Made by a program: the position numbers and the translations under genes. Positions 26,538 through 35,758 of a stretch of 64,000 bases of DNA are shown one piece after another (the stretch's first letter is position 1; every line of letters begins with the position of its first letter). Origin of the DNA: Lachnospiraceae bacterium (lineage in GTDB: Bacteria; Bacillota; Clostridia; Lachnospirales; Lachnospiraceae); NCBI GenBank assembly GCA_017935565.1, contig JAGBHK010000022.1:1-64000 (forward strand). Reading direction: 5' to 3'. The notes under the pieces are model-generated. The model saw nothing but the letters and a program-made list of their open reading frames with translations. It was not told the origin of the DNA and ran no database searches.

Positions 26538-27563
26538 ATGGCAATGAAATCGAGTTCATACAATGAAGGATATTCAGGAATTACTAAAGCGGCGATTTTA
26601 TTAATTGCGTTAGGACCTGAAGTGTCTGCTAAATTGTTTAAACATTTAAAAGAAGATGAGATAGAACAGTTAACTCTCGAAATAGCGAATACTAGAAGTG
26701 TTTCGCCAAGAGACAAAGAGGAAGTTACAACAGAGTTCTATCAGATTTGTCTTGCACAGCAGTTCATTGCTGAAGGTGGTATTGGATATGCTAAAGACTT
26801 GTTGGAAAAGGCTCTTGGTGCGGAAAAAGCACAGGATGTTATCAGCAAACTTACAGCATCGTTACAGGTTAGACCTTTCGAATTTATCAGAAAGACAGAC
26901 CCTGCTCAGCTCCTTAACTTTATTCAGGATGAGCATCCACAGACGATTGCACTTATTTTATCATATTTGCCACCGCATCAGTCTTCGCTTATCGTTTCAG
27001 CATTGCCACTTGATAAGCAGGCAGATGTAGCAAAGCGTATTGCAAAGATGGATAGAACATCACCTGATGTTATTAAGCAGGTTGAACGAGTTCTTGAACG
27101 TAAATTAGCATCATTGGTAAACCAGGATTACACAATAGTTGGTGGTGTAGATGCTATTGTTGATATTCTTAATACAGTTGACCGTGGTACTGAAAAACAT
27201 ATCATGGAGAATTTGGAAATCGAAGAGCCAGAACTTGCAGATGAAATCAGACGTAAGATGTTCGTATTCGAAGACATTCTTAGTCTTGATGATAAAACAA
27301 TTCAAAGAGTTATGCGTGAAGTTGATAACAACGATATCGCAGTTGCGCTTAAAGGTGCGAATGAAGAAGTTCAAAATGTTATATTTAACAACCTTTCAAA
27401 ACGTCTTGCAGCTATGATACGAGAGGAAATGGATTTCATGGGTCCTGTTCGTATGAAAGATGTTGAAGAAGCACAGCAGAAGATTGTTAATATTATTAGA
27501 AAACTTGAAGATACAGGTGAAATTATTATTTCACGTGGCGGAGGTGACGAGCTGATTGTCTAA
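26538..27563 (+). CDS. fliG: Flagellar motor switch protein FliG
   Basis: A 341-residue rotor protein that couples the MS ring to the stator. Visible features are the FliF-binding N-terminal domain (KAAILLIALGPEVSAKLFKHL), the middle-domain EHPQTIALILSYLPP motif and the C-terminal torque helix region (MFVFEDILSLDDKTIQRVMREVDNNDIAVALKGA) with its charged residues. The stop overlaps the fliH start. Confidence 0.98.
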   Translation: MAMKSSSYNEGYSGITKAAILLIALGPEVSAKLFKHLKEDEIEQLTLEIANTRSVSPRDKEEVTTEFYQICLAQQFIAEGGIGYAKDLLEKALGAEKAQDVISKLTASLQVRPFEFIRKTDPAQLLNFIQDEHPQTIALILSYLPPHQSSLIVSALPLDKQADVAKRIAKMDRTSPDVIKQVERVLERKLASLVNQDYTIVGGVDAIVDILNTVDRGTEKHIMENLEIEEPELADEIRRKMFVFEDILSLDDKTIQRVMREVDNNDIAVALKGANEEVQNVIFNNLSKRLAAMIREEMDFMGPVRMKDVEEAQQKIVNIIRKLEDTGEIIISRGGGDELIV

Positions 27564-28422
27564 TTTATATAGAGGCTCTTTTTATTACAATAAGGATACT
27601 GATGCCAGAGTTATTGATAGTAATGAGGCAATGTCCTTAAAACTTGAAGAGATAAGAAAGAGTATTAAAGCGAATAAATATAGTGAGAATACCAGTGATA
27701 GTGACGGCTTTGTAGTAGGTATAAATGCAGAAAATGTTGAAACGTTAATTTCACAGGATGATGAGAATGTTGAAGATGTAGCGAAGATTGTTACAAAAGA
27801 CATTGAATATATGTTAAATAATGCAGACATGCAAGCTAAAGGAATTATAGATAAAGCAAGATATGATGCGGCTATGATTATTGCTGAAGCCAAAAAAGAA
27901 GCAGAGGTTTTGAAAAGTTCAGCAAAAGATGAGGGCATGTCATTAGGATATAACGAGGGTAAAGACAAGGGAAGAAATGAAATTGAGGCATTAAAGCAAC
28001 AGTTGATATCTCAAAAAAAAGAGATGGAAGACCAATATAATGAATTAATTAATAATATCGAACCCGTTTTGGTTGAAACTATATTGGAAGTGTTTTCAAA
28101 AATAACAAATGTTGTTTCAATGGATAAAAAAGATATTATCCTAAATCTCGTTAATTCTGTTATGTCAGGAGATGACGTCGGAAGTAATTATATTATAAGA
28201 GTTAGCAGTGAGGATGTAGAATTCTTACGCAATAATAAAGATTATATTTCTAAGATGTCTAGAAAGGATGTCCATATAGAAATAGTTGAAGATAAGACAT
28301 TGAAAAAGAATGAGTGTCTTATTGATACTGATTTGGGTATTTTTAATGCAAGCCTTGATATTCAGTTAGAAGGACTTATTAATGACATAAAAATATTGTC
28401 CTGTATGGGAAAAGATATTTAG
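27556..28422 (+). CDS. fliH: Flagellar assembly protein FliH
   Basis: A 288-residue regulator of the export ATPase FliI. The start is TTG at 27556, preceded by GGAGGTGA inside the end of fliG, giving an 8-base overlap and probable translational coupling. The middle is a long helix/coiled coil with glycine-spaced repeats (MSLGYNEGKDKGRNEIEALK). The C-terminal domain (about 170-288) resembles the V-type ATPase subunit E fold of FliH. The sequence is divergent as usual, so position supports the call. Confidence 0.9.
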   Translation: MSNLYRGSFYYNKDTDARVIDSNEAMSLKLEEIRKSIKANKYSENTSDSDGFVVGINAENVETLISQDDENVEDVAKIVTKDIEYMLNNADMQAKGIIDKARYDAAMIIAEAKKEAEVLKSSAKDEGMSLGYNEGKDKGRNEIEALKQQLISQKKEMEDQYNELINNIEPVLVETILEVFSKITNVVSMDKKDIILNLVNSVMSGDDVGSNYIIRVSSEDVEFLRNNKDYISKMSRKDVHIEIVEDKTLKKNECLIDTDLGIFNASLDIQLEGLINDIKILSCMGKDI

Positions 28423-28444
28423 CAGATACGGAGTGTAGACTAGT

Positions 28445-29761
28445 ATGTCGTTTATTGATACTGAAAAGTATAGAAATCTCATTAATAATAGTTATGCAAA
28501 GAAACTTGGAAAGGTTTCAAAAATAGTAGGTCTTACGGTTGAATCCATTGGCCCGGAAGCAAATCTTAATGATGTTTGCACAATTAAACCTAGTGATCCG
28601 TCTGGACAAGAGATAATGGCAGAGGTTGTTGGCTTTAAAGATAATAGAGTTTTACTGATGCCTTTTGAAAATGTAGATGGTATAGGTCCTGGAAGTATTG
28701 TTGAAAATACTGGAAATGTGCTACAGGTTGAGATGGGCGGAAATATTCTGGGAAAAGTATTGGATGGACTGGGAAGGCCTATTGATGGTTCTGAAATTAA
28801 TGGTAATGAGTTCTATTCAGTAGAAGCACCACCACCAGATCCTATGGAAAGAGAGATTATCAGCGAAGTTTTACCTCTTGGCGTTAAGGCGGTAGATGGT
28901 CTTATCACTGTAGGAAAAGGGCAGAGAATAGGAATATTTGCTGGTAGTGGTGTTGGAAAGAGTACGCTTCTTGGTATGTTTGCCAGAAATACAAAGGCGG
29001 ATATTAATGTTATTGCATTGATTGGTGAGCGAGGAAGGGAAGTTAGGGAGTTTATTGAAAGAGACCTTGGTGAGGAAGGTATGAAAAGGAGTGTTGTAGT
29101 AGTTGCAACTTCTGATAAACCAGCCTTGATTAGAAATAAAGCAGCAAAAACAGCAACGGCAATAGCTGAGTACTTTAGAGACCAAGGAAAAGATGTTTTG
29201 TTGATGATGGACTCATTAACACGTTTTTCGATGGCTCAAAGAGAAATTGGTTTAGCTTCAGGTGAACCACCTGTAACAAGAGGATATCCACCAAGTGTAT
29301 ATAGTGAAATGCCAAAGTTACTTGAACGAGCAGGTACAAATGATAAAGGCTCTATTACTGGCTTATATACTGTACTTGTTGATGGTGATGATTTTAACGA
29401 ACCAATCACTGATACAGCGAGAAGTATTTTGGATGGACATATTATGTTATCTAGAAAACTAGGACATAAAAATCATTATCCTGCAATCGATGTATTGCAA
29501 AGTATATCCCGTGTTATGGGACAGATTGCAACTAAAGAACATAAATCTTTAGCTGGTAAACTTAAGAATGTTCTTGCTACATATAATGAGGCGGAAGATT
29601 TGATTAATATTGGTGCTTATAAGAGTGGTAGCAATAAAAATATTGATTATGCTATTGAAAAAATTGATCAGGTTAATGAATTTCTTAGACAAGATATATA
29701 TGACAAATTTACATTTGATGAAGTTTTAAATATGTTGAAGGAATTGTTTATGGACGCGTAG
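28445..29761 (+). CDS. fliI: Flagellum-specific export ATPase FliI
   Basis: A 438-residue ATPase of the flagellar type III export apparatus, related to F1-beta. Walker A is GIFAGSGVGKSTLLGM and Walker B is DVLLMMDSLTRFSMAQREI, followed by GEPPVTRGYPPSVYSEMPKL. Length and motifs are normal. It lies directly before fliJ. Confidence 0.98.
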   Translation: MSFIDTEKYRNLINNSYAKKLGKVSKIVGLTVESIGPEANLNDVCTIKPSDPSGQEIMAEVVGFKDNRVLLMPFENVDGIGPGSIVENTGNVLQVEMGGNILGKVLDGLGRPIDGSEINGNEFYSVEAPPPDPMEREIISEVLPLGVKAVDGLITVGKGQRIGIFAGSGVGKSTLLGMFARNTKADINVIALIGERGREVREFIERDLGEEGMKRSVVVVATSDKPALIRNKAAKTATAIAEYFRDQGKDVLLMMDSLTRFSMAQREIGLASGEPPVTRGYPPSVYSEMPKLLERAGTNDKGSITGLYTVLVDGDDFNEPITDTARSILDGHIMLSRKLGHKNHYPAIDVLQSISRVMGQIATKEHKSLAGKLKNVLATYNEAEDLINIGAYKSGSNKNIDYAIEKIDQVNEFLRQDIYDKFTFDEVLNMLKELFMDA

Positions 29762-29774
29762 GTGGTGAAGGATT

Positions 29775-30218
29775 ATGGCTAAATTTGTATATAAAATGCA
29801 AAACATATTGGATGTAAAGTTAAAACTTGAGTCGCAGGCAAAGACTGCTTTTGCATTGGAAATGCAAAAATTACGTGAAGAAGAACTAAAACTTCAGGCC
29901 ATTTATGCCGATATAGATAGATATGAACAAAAACTTAGGGAGGCTTCGATGGGAAAATTAGATCCTTTAGAAATGAATCGTTGTAACGAAGGGATTGAAA
30001 TAAAGAAAAACGAAGCTGTCGAACAAAAAGAAAATATTAAAAAAGCTGAGAGAAACGTTGAGTTGGCACGAGGTAAATTAAATCGTGTCATGGTTGAGAG
30101 AAAAACTCAAGAAGTACTTAGAGAAAAGGCTTTTGAAGAGTTTGTAAAGGATATAAATTATCAAGAAATGAAAGAAATTGATGAGGTTGTCAGTTTCAAT
30201 TACAGTAAAGAAGAGTAG
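29775..30218 (+). CDS. fliJ: Flagellar export chaperone FliJ
   Basis: A 147-residue, almost wholly helical antiparallel coiled-coil protein. The N-terminus MAKFVYKMQNILDVKLKLES is typical of FliJ, and the Lys/Glu/Gln composition over the full length fits the ATPase stalk-like role. ATG at 29775 follows GGTGAAGG. Confidence 0.93.
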   Translation: MAKFVYKMQNILDVKLKLESQAKTAFALEMQKLREEELKLQAIYADIDRYEQKLREASMGKLDPLEMNRCNEGIEIKKNEAVEQKENIKKAERNVELARGKLNRVMVERKTQEVLREKAFEEFVKDINYQEMKEIDEVVSFNYSKEE

Positions 30219-30226
30219 GTGATTTT

Positions 30227-30973
30227 GTGGCTAAAAAGAATAAAGATATATCTGATTATGAATATGATACGAGTACGAATAAGTTCACTTCTTTTTTGAT
30301 TGCAGTGGTTATTATTGCGATTTGGTTGGTGTTTTTCGGATTGTTAATAAAATTTGATATTGGTGGATTTGGAAGTAGTGTAATGCGTCCGATTTTCGAG
30401 GATGTTCCAATTATCAATAAAATTTTACCAAAAGCTGACAGTGATGAAGAAGAGGAATATCCATATAAAAGTTTGGCTGAGGCTATAAATTATATAAAAG
30501 AATTAGAATTAGAACTTCAGAATGCCAACGAACTTGCCGATAATAAAGATGAGGTCATTGCAGATTTACAATCTGAGATAGATAGACTTAAATCTTTTGA
30601 AAATGACCAGTTAGAGTTCGAAAAGATTAAAGAACAATTCTACAATGAAGTTGTTTTTGGTGACACTGCTATAGATTATAATTATTATAAACAGTATTAC
30701 GAGTCAATTGAACCAGAATATGCGGAAGTATTGTATCAGCAGGTAGTTGAAAAGTATTTGTACGATGAACAGGTTCAAGAACTTGCAAATGCATACAGTG
30801 AGATGAAACCGGCAAGGGCAGCTGATGCATTGTATGAAATGACAGGTAACCTTGAAACAGTAGTTGCTATTTTGAAATGTATGGAGACAGAAGAAAGAGC
30901 GAAAGTGCTTGATGCACTTAGCACTAAAGATCCTGTGTTCTGTGGAAAAATAACAGAAATGTTAGCACCATAA
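30227..30973 (+). CDS. MotE-like membrane protein with MgtE N-terminal-type domain
   Basis: A 248-residue protein starting with GTG at 30227 behind TAGGTGA. It has one transmembrane helix (about 22-42), a charged coiled coil (about 85-125) and a C-terminal helical domain with LANAYSEMKPARAADALYEMTGNLE and VLDALSTKDP. This resembles the MgtE intracellular N-domain found in MotE-like flagellar proteins. The location between fliJ and fliK matches ylxF/MotE genes in other Firmicutes. Its likely role is supporting stator or export assembly; inferred. Confidence 0.8.
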   Translation: MAKKNKDISDYEYDTSTNKFTSFLIAVVIIAIWLVFFGLLIKFDIGGFGSSVMRPIFEDVPIINKILPKADSDEEEEYPYKSLAEAINYIKELELELQNANELADNKDEVIADLQSEIDRLKSFENDQLEFEKIKEQFYNEVVFGDTAIDYNYYKQYYESIEPEYAEVLYQQVVEKYLYDEQVQELANAYSEMKPARAADALYEMTGNLETVVAILKCMETEERAKVLDALSTKDPVFCGKITEMLAP

Positions 30974-31031
30974 TTGGTAGTTACAAATTTATTTGTTGCT
31001 ATAAATATCAAAGTATAAAGGAGGTGCGCGG

Positions 31032-32360
31032 ATGGTAAGTTCAAGTGTGAAAACTATGAGTTTTCTGAGTAATCAGGCGGTTTGCACACGAAAAGAGATT
31101 TCTTCGGAAAGCAAAACAGAAGATTTTGCAGCTATGATGGATAAAAGCATTAACAAAGCTAAAGAAACCACACCAAAAGAAGTCGAAAAAGAAGAAAACG
31201 TCAAAGAAACTAAAGACATGACTAAGACTGAGGAAAAAACTGAAACAAAAGAAGTTGACAGTGAAGTTGAAGTTAAGGATGAAGTTTGTGAAACAAAAGA
31301 AGTTGAAGAACTTCCAGAAGAAGACTTAGTAACAGAAGAAGTATCGGAAGAGATATTGAATGTTATTGCAGCAGTTTTAAATGTGTCTGTTGAAGATTTG
31401 AAAAATTCTTTGGAAAAACTGAATATGGATGTTAAAGACTTGTTAGATATTGAAAATGTTACAAAATTAGTTATGGACATTGAAAATATCGATACAAAGT
31501 TTGATTTGTTGGTTCATAGTGATGCTAATAATGACATTAAGCAGATTCAAAGCAGTATTGAAGAAATAATTAATGAAGTTAAGAGTAACCTTGATAACAA
31601 AACTACAGAGGATACATTAGTTGAAAATGTGGATGTAAATGTTAAGGTGCCTGAAACAGATGGTTCAAAAGAAACTGTAAAGAATGATGAAGAAGTCCAA
31701 GAAGTTGTTGAAAAAGTAACAACAGAGCAAACTGAAAATGTAGCGCAAAAAGAAGAAACCGGCAATGAAACAGGTTTTGACAAATCAGGTCAAAAGGATG
31801 ACTTTGATAAAAGTCAAAAGAAAGATTCGACTATCGATAATGCGATTGAAAATTTCAGGAATGATATTGTCAATGAAATTGAAGTTGAATTGGAACAGAG
31901 AGTTGATTCTGCAACGGCTGTAAGAATTGTTAGAGAGATTTCAGACAATATTACATTTGCAATTAGAGAAAAACTTACAACATTGGAAATGCAGTTAAAT
32001 CCTGAAAATCTTGGTAAGGTAACAGTAATGCTTGCTACAGAAGAAAGCGGTATCACAGCTAAAATTACAGCAGAAACAGAGATGGCTAAGAATGCCATTG
32101 AACAACAATTGACAATTCTTAAAGAGAATTTTGAAAAGCAAGGACTTAAGGTGACAGAAATAGAAGTTACAATTGCAAGTCATAGCTTTGAACAGAATCT
32201 CGATAAGGAAAGTGATAACAAAGAACAGCAACAAAATAAGAATAACGGTATTAGAAGAAGCCTTTTAGATGAGATTAATGGTATCCAAAGTGAAGAGGTA
32301 GTTGAAGAAAAAGATATCGTTATGCAGACACTTGGTAACACAGTTAGTTATCTTGCGTAG
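31032..32360 (+). CDS. fliK: Flagellar hook-length control protein FliK
   Basis: A 442-residue secreted ruler protein. The first 240 residues are low complexity, rich in Glu, Lys, Thr and Val, as in other FliK rulers. The C-terminal domain (about 290-400) has the hook-length signature REKLTTLEMQLNPENLGKVTVML and TAEIETEM-like helices, ending in a Gln/Asn-rich tail. ATG at 31032 follows AGGAGGTG. Confidence 0.92.
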   Translation: MVSSSVKTMSFLSNQAVCTRKEISSESKTEDFAAMMDKSINKAKETTPKEVEKEENVKETKDMTKTEEKTETKEVDSEVEVKDEVCETKEVEELPEEDLVTEEVSEEILNVIAAVLNVSVEDLKNSLEKLNMDVKDLLDIENVTKLVMDIENIDTKFDLLVHSDANNDIKQIQSSIEEIINEVKSNLDNKTTEDTLVENVDVNVKVPETDGSKETVKNDEEVQEVVEKVTTEQTENVAQKEETGNETGFDKSGQKDDFDKSQKKDSTIDNAIENFRNDIVNEIEVELEQRVDSATAVRIVREISDNITFAIREKLTTLEMQLNPENLGKVTVMLATEESGITAKITAETEMAKNAIEQQLTILKENFEKQGLKVTEIEVTIASHSFEQNLDKESDNKEQQQNKNNGIRRSLLDEINGIQSEEVVEEKDIVMQTLGNTVSYLA

Positions 32361-32383
32361 TATTTTGTAGGAAGGAGATATTG

Positions 32384-32911
32384 ATGGGAGATTATATTTC
32401 AGCAGATTTAATAAATGGTAAGTTTGAAACTGGAAAAACTGAAACTTATCAAAAAGAAAATACTGTTGGTACATCGAATCTTGGTAAGGATGCATTTTTA
32501 CAACTTTTAGTAACACAGCTTCAGTATCAGGATCCATTGAATCCGCAGACAAATCAAGAATTCATTGCTGAACTTACACAGTTCTCAACATTGGAAGAAA
32601 TGCAGAATATGACAGGAACACTTACAAATGCTCAAGCATTGGGGCTTGTTGGAAAAAATGTTATACTCGAAGTTGGAAAATCATCAGGAATTTCAGCAAC
32701 TACAACTGTTGCAGGTTATGTTGAATATGTAAAGATGGTTGATGGAGATGCTAAACTTTCAATTAAAGGTGAATTGTATGATTATGCAGATTTAGAGTAT
32801 GTAATGGATGATGCTTATCTTTCAGGAGTACTTGGTGGTGGAAATAACAATGAATCAGCAGATAAATCAGAAAACACTGATAATTCAGGAAATGAGGATG
32901 AAACAAAATAG
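32384..32911 (+). CDS. flgD: Flagellar hook capping protein FlgD
   Basis: A 175-residue scaffold for hook assembly. The N-terminal signature is FLQLLVTQLQYQDPLNP, then NQEFIAELTQFSTLEEMQNM. ATG at 32384 or the adjacent in-frame TTG at 32381 could be used; GAAGGAGA favours ATG. The C-terminal Ig-like part is short and is followed by a Gly/Asn/Glu-rich tail, so it is a compact FlgD. Confidence 0.95.
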   Translation: MGDYISADLINGKFETGKTETYQKENTVGTSNLGKDAFLQLLVTQLQYQDPLNPQTNQEFIAELTQFSTLEEMQNMTGTLTNAQALGLVGKNVILEVGKSSGISATTTVAGYVEYVKMVDGDAKLSIKGELYDYADLEYVMDDAYLSGVLGGGNNNESADKSENTDNSGNEDETK

Positions 32912-32943
32912 TTTTGTTTCTAGGAAGAAAGGAAGTTTGTAAT

Positions 32944-33345
32944 ATGGATATTAAAAATAACTTTACTTCCATCGAGCAGATTACAAATCAGTACTTAAGT
33001 AATCAAACAAACAAGCCGATAAATAATAAGAATGAAGGTTTGTCGTTTAACCAAGTACTGGAACAAACAAGAATAAACAGCCGTAATGTCAGTGAGTTGA
33101 AGTTTTCAAAACATGCAGATTTAAGGCTTGCACAAAGAAATATTTCGTTATCTGAAGATCAGATATCAAGATTGAATGAAGGTGCAAAACGTGCTATGGA
33201 AAAAGGAATAAATGAATCACTGGTTATCATGGATGATTTGACATTCATTGTTAATGTTAAAAACAGTACGGTTGTAACTGCTATGGATATGGAAAGCAGT
33301 AAAGAAAATGTATTTACAAATATTGACGGAGCCGTAATTATTTAG
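32944..33345 (+). CDS. Flagellar operon protein (TIGR02530 type)
   Basis: A 133-residue protein starting at ATG 32944 (MDIKNNFTSIEQITNQ) behind GAAAGGAAG. The conserved core is LKFSKHADLRLAQRNISLSEDQISRLNEGAKRAMEKG and a C-terminal beta segment ending NIDGAVII. This family is found between flgD and flgE in Firmicutes; its function is not established. Confidence 0.88.
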   Translation: MDIKNNFTSIEQITNQYLSNQTNKPINNKNEGLSFNQVLEQTRINSRNVSELKFSKHADLRLAQRNISLSEDQISRLNEGAKRAMEKGINESLVIMDDLTFIVNVKNSTVVTAMDMESSKENVFTNIDGAVII

Positions 33346-33420
33346 CTGGACCTTATGGAAGCTAAGATTTCTGAATGACGGAAGAAATCAAATGCGGCGT
33401 GAAAAAGGAGGTCATTAATT

Positions 33421-34770
33421 ATGATGAGATCATTGTACTCTGGCGTATCAGGTCTTAAGGTACACCAGACTAAGATGGACGTTATTGGTAATAATATTGC
33501 CAATGTTAACACTGTAGGTTTTAAATCACAGAGAGTTTCTTTTAATGAATTGTTTTATCAGACAACACAGTCTGCTTCAGGCCCTAATGCTGAAACTTCA
33601 ACAGGTGGTCAAAATGCTAAGCAGATAGGTCTTGGTGCAAGTGTTGGTCAGATTTCAATTAATATTAGCCAGGAGGGTGGTAGCCAGTCTACAGGTAATG
33701 CTTTTGACTTGAAGATTAATGGTTCATCATTCTTTGTAGTAAATTCAGGTGGTGCAGATTATTATACAAAGGCCGGAAACTTTACAACAGATGGATTTGG
33801 TAATCTTGTAACAGGTTCGGGTGCGTATGTTATGGGTTATGCTGCTGAAAGAGATGCAACTACAGGCGACTTTGTGCTTTTGACAGATGAACTTAGACCT
33901 ATTTCATTGTATAGTGATGAGTATATGTATACAGCTCCAGCTCAGACAATGAATGCAACAATGACAGGTAACATTAATTCTGAGGATGCTGACTTCACAA
34001 CAACAGGTATTGGCTATAAGGCGCCAGACTTATATGTATACGATAGCCTTGGTAATAAATACGGTGTTCAGATGAAGATTGAACAGGTTGAAGGCAGTAC
34101 AACAGAGTATGTTATGACACCATTAAAGATTTTTAAAGGTACAGAAGAAATTGAAGATATGTCAGCAATTTTTGTTGGTGACGGTGTTACAACAGATGCT
34201 GATGGAAATACAGCGATTTCATTGACATTTGATGGTACAACAGGTCTTATTACAACAACACCAGCTGAACTTACAATTAATATTCTTGACGCTGATGGCG
34301 ATAAGGCGGATGCGTTCCAGCAGGATATTGTAATGGATTTCTCTACACTTACATGTTATGGTAGTGAATATTCAGTAACAGCTGAAAAAGACCCACTTGG
34401 TGGTGGTAAGGCCGTTGGTAATATGATATCACTTGGTATCCAGACAGATGGTAAGATTATTGCATCATATGACAATGGTGATACAGCTTGTATCGGACAG
34501 ATTGCAACAGCTACATTTGCTAACCCAGCAGGTTTAGAGAAGGCTGGAGATAATATGTATTCATCAACAATGAACTCTGGTGATGCAACAACTGGAGATA
34601 TTACTTCATTTGGTGAAACTATGAGTAGTGGTGTTGTAGAAATGTCGAACGTTGACCTTGCAGCTGAATTTACAGATATGATTGTAACTCAGAGAGGTTT
34701 CCAGGCAAATTCAAGAGTAATCACAACTTCTGATACAATGATAGAAGAATTGATTAATCTTAAGAGATAA
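33421..34770 (+). CDS. flgE: Flagellar hook protein FlgE
   Basis: A 449-residue hook subunit. The N-terminus MMRSLYSGVSGLKVHQTKMD and the signature GNNIANVNTVGFKSQRV are typical; the C-terminal helix has SNVDLAAEFTDMIVTQRGFQANSRVITTSDTM-type conservation. AAAGGAGG precedes ATGATG, so the start may be 33421 or 33424. A 75-base leader with a small inverted repeat (GATTTCT/AGAAATC, 33366-33389) precedes it. A terminator follows, and no flbD gene lies downstream. Confidence 0.97.
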   Translation: MMRSLYSGVSGLKVHQTKMDVIGNNIANVNTVGFKSQRVSFNELFYQTTQSASGPNAETSTGGQNAKQIGLGASVGQISINISQEGGSQSTGNAFDLKINGSSFFVVNSGGADYYTKAGNFTTDGFGNLVTGSGAYVMGYAAERDATTGDFVLLTDELRPISLYSDEYMYTAPAQTMNATMTGNINSEDADFTTTGIGYKAPDLYVYDSLGNKYGVQMKIEQVEGSTTEYVMTPLKIFKGTEEIEDMSAIFVGDGVTTDADGNTAISLTFDGTTGLITTTPAELTINILDADGDKADAFQQDIVMDFSTLTCYGSEYSVTAEKDPLGGGKAVGNMISLGIQTDGKIIASYDNGDTACIGQIATATFANPAGLEKAGDNMYSSTMNSGDATTGDITSFGETMSSGVVEMSNVDLAAEFTDMIVTQRGFQANSRVITTSDTMIEELINLKR

Positions 34771-34781
34771 TACATAATATG

Positions 34782-34826
34782 AACCCTTGAGTTGTAAGAA
34801 TTTATCTTATAACTCAGGGGTTATTT
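34782..34826 (+). terminator. Terminator-like hairpin after flgE
   Basis: AACCCTTGAGTTGTAAGA (34782-34799) pairs along all 18 bases with TCTTATAACTCAGGGGTT (34805-34822), with two G-T pairs and loop ATTTA. The T-run after it is short (ATTTG), so termination may be partial. It splits the flagellar run into two parts. Confidence 0.75.
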
Positions 34827-34865
34827 GCATATTTAAAATAGTTAAAAAAAAATGTAAAAAAGTGT

Positions 34866-34895
34866 TTCTATTTACGACAAAATATGATAAAATAT
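34866..34895 (+). promoter_or_regulatory. Possible promoter before motA
   Basis: An AT-rich stretch after the flgE hairpin contains TTTCTA, a 17-base spacer and TAAAAT, and other overlapping -10-like boxes (TATGAT, ATTATA). No single arrangement is strong. A promoter here is expected from the terminator upstream, but its exact position is uncertain. Confidence 0.35.
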
Positions 34896-34960
34896 TATAG
34901 AGTTATTGCGTACATATATATCGTAGGTGATATTAATATATATTTAGCAGAGGTGTAGTG

Positions 34961-35758
34961 ATGGATTTAGCAACGTTGATAGGTATTGTAGGTGGTGCGG
35001 TACTTGTATTTGTAGGTATCGTAACTGGTGAGGGTGGTTTCGGCGCTCTTAAGAACTTTGCCGATTTTGTATCGGTTATTATTACAGTGGGTGGTTCTAT
35101 GGCCGAACTCCTTGCATCATATACTGTTTCGGACTTTTTAAACGGTCTTAAAAGTATAACATTTGCCTTTAAAGTACAGAAGGTGGATGAAGGTGAGACT
35201 ATTAAGAAAATTATAGATTTGTCGAATATTGCTCGTAAGGAAGGTTTGTTACAGCTTGAAGAAGCTGCCAATGATTTAGATGACCAGTTTATGAAGAAAG
35301 GTGTATTGCTTATCGTTGATGGTACTGATCCGGATTTGGTTAGAGCAATTTTGGAAACAGAACTTGAATGTATAGAAGGCAGACATAAAAAGGTTATTGG
35401 TTTTTGGTCGAATCTTGCAGCTATGGGGCCTGCATGGGGTATGATTGGTACTCTTATTGGTCTTGTAAATATGCTTAAGACATTAAGTGATGCTAGTACA
35501 ATTGGTCCTAATATGGCGGTTGCGCTTCTTACTACACTTTATGGTTCGCTGCTGGCAAACTGGTTAGCGACACCTGTTGCTAATAAACTTTCTGATAATA
35601 ACGATAAAGAAGTTATGATGAAAGAAGTTATGATAGAGGGACTTCTTTCTATCCAAGCTGGTGAGAACCCTAGAGTAATCGAAGAAAAACTCAAGTCATT
35701 CTTATCGCCAAAGCAGAGAGAAATGATGAGTGATGGAAATGAAGGCGGTGAAAACTAA
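34961..35758 (+). CDS. motA: Flagellar stator protein MotA
   Basis: A 265-residue proton-channel subunit of the stator with four transmembrane helices. Helices I and II lie near residues 2-22 and 30-55, and III and IV near 145-165 and 180-205 (AAMGPAWGMIGTLIGLVNML and MAVALLTTLYGSLLANWLATPV). The cytoplasmic loop between II and III carries the charged residues that contact FliG. ATG at 34961 follows AGAGGTGT; a GTG immediately before is also in frame. The stop overlaps the motB ATG. Confidence 0.96.
   Translation: MDLATLIGIVGGAVLVFVGIVTGEGGFGALKNFADFVSVIITVGGSMAELLASYTVSDFLNGLKSITFAFKVQKVDEGETIKKIIDLSNIARKEGLLQLEEAANDLDDQFMKKGVLLIVDGTDPDLVRAILETELECIEGRHKKVIGFWSNLAAMGPAWGMIGTLIGLVNMLKTLSDASTIGPNMAVALLTTLYGSLLANWLATPVANKLSDNNDKEVMMKEVMIEGLLSIQAGENPRVIEEKLKSFLSPKQREMMSDGNEGGEN

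Noticed and set aside
33346..33420. Possible c-di-GMP riboswitch or other leader before flgE
   Set aside because: The 75-base gap has only a 7-bp inverted repeat (GATTTCT/AGAAATC) and lacks the conserved riboswitch sequences; too weak to call.
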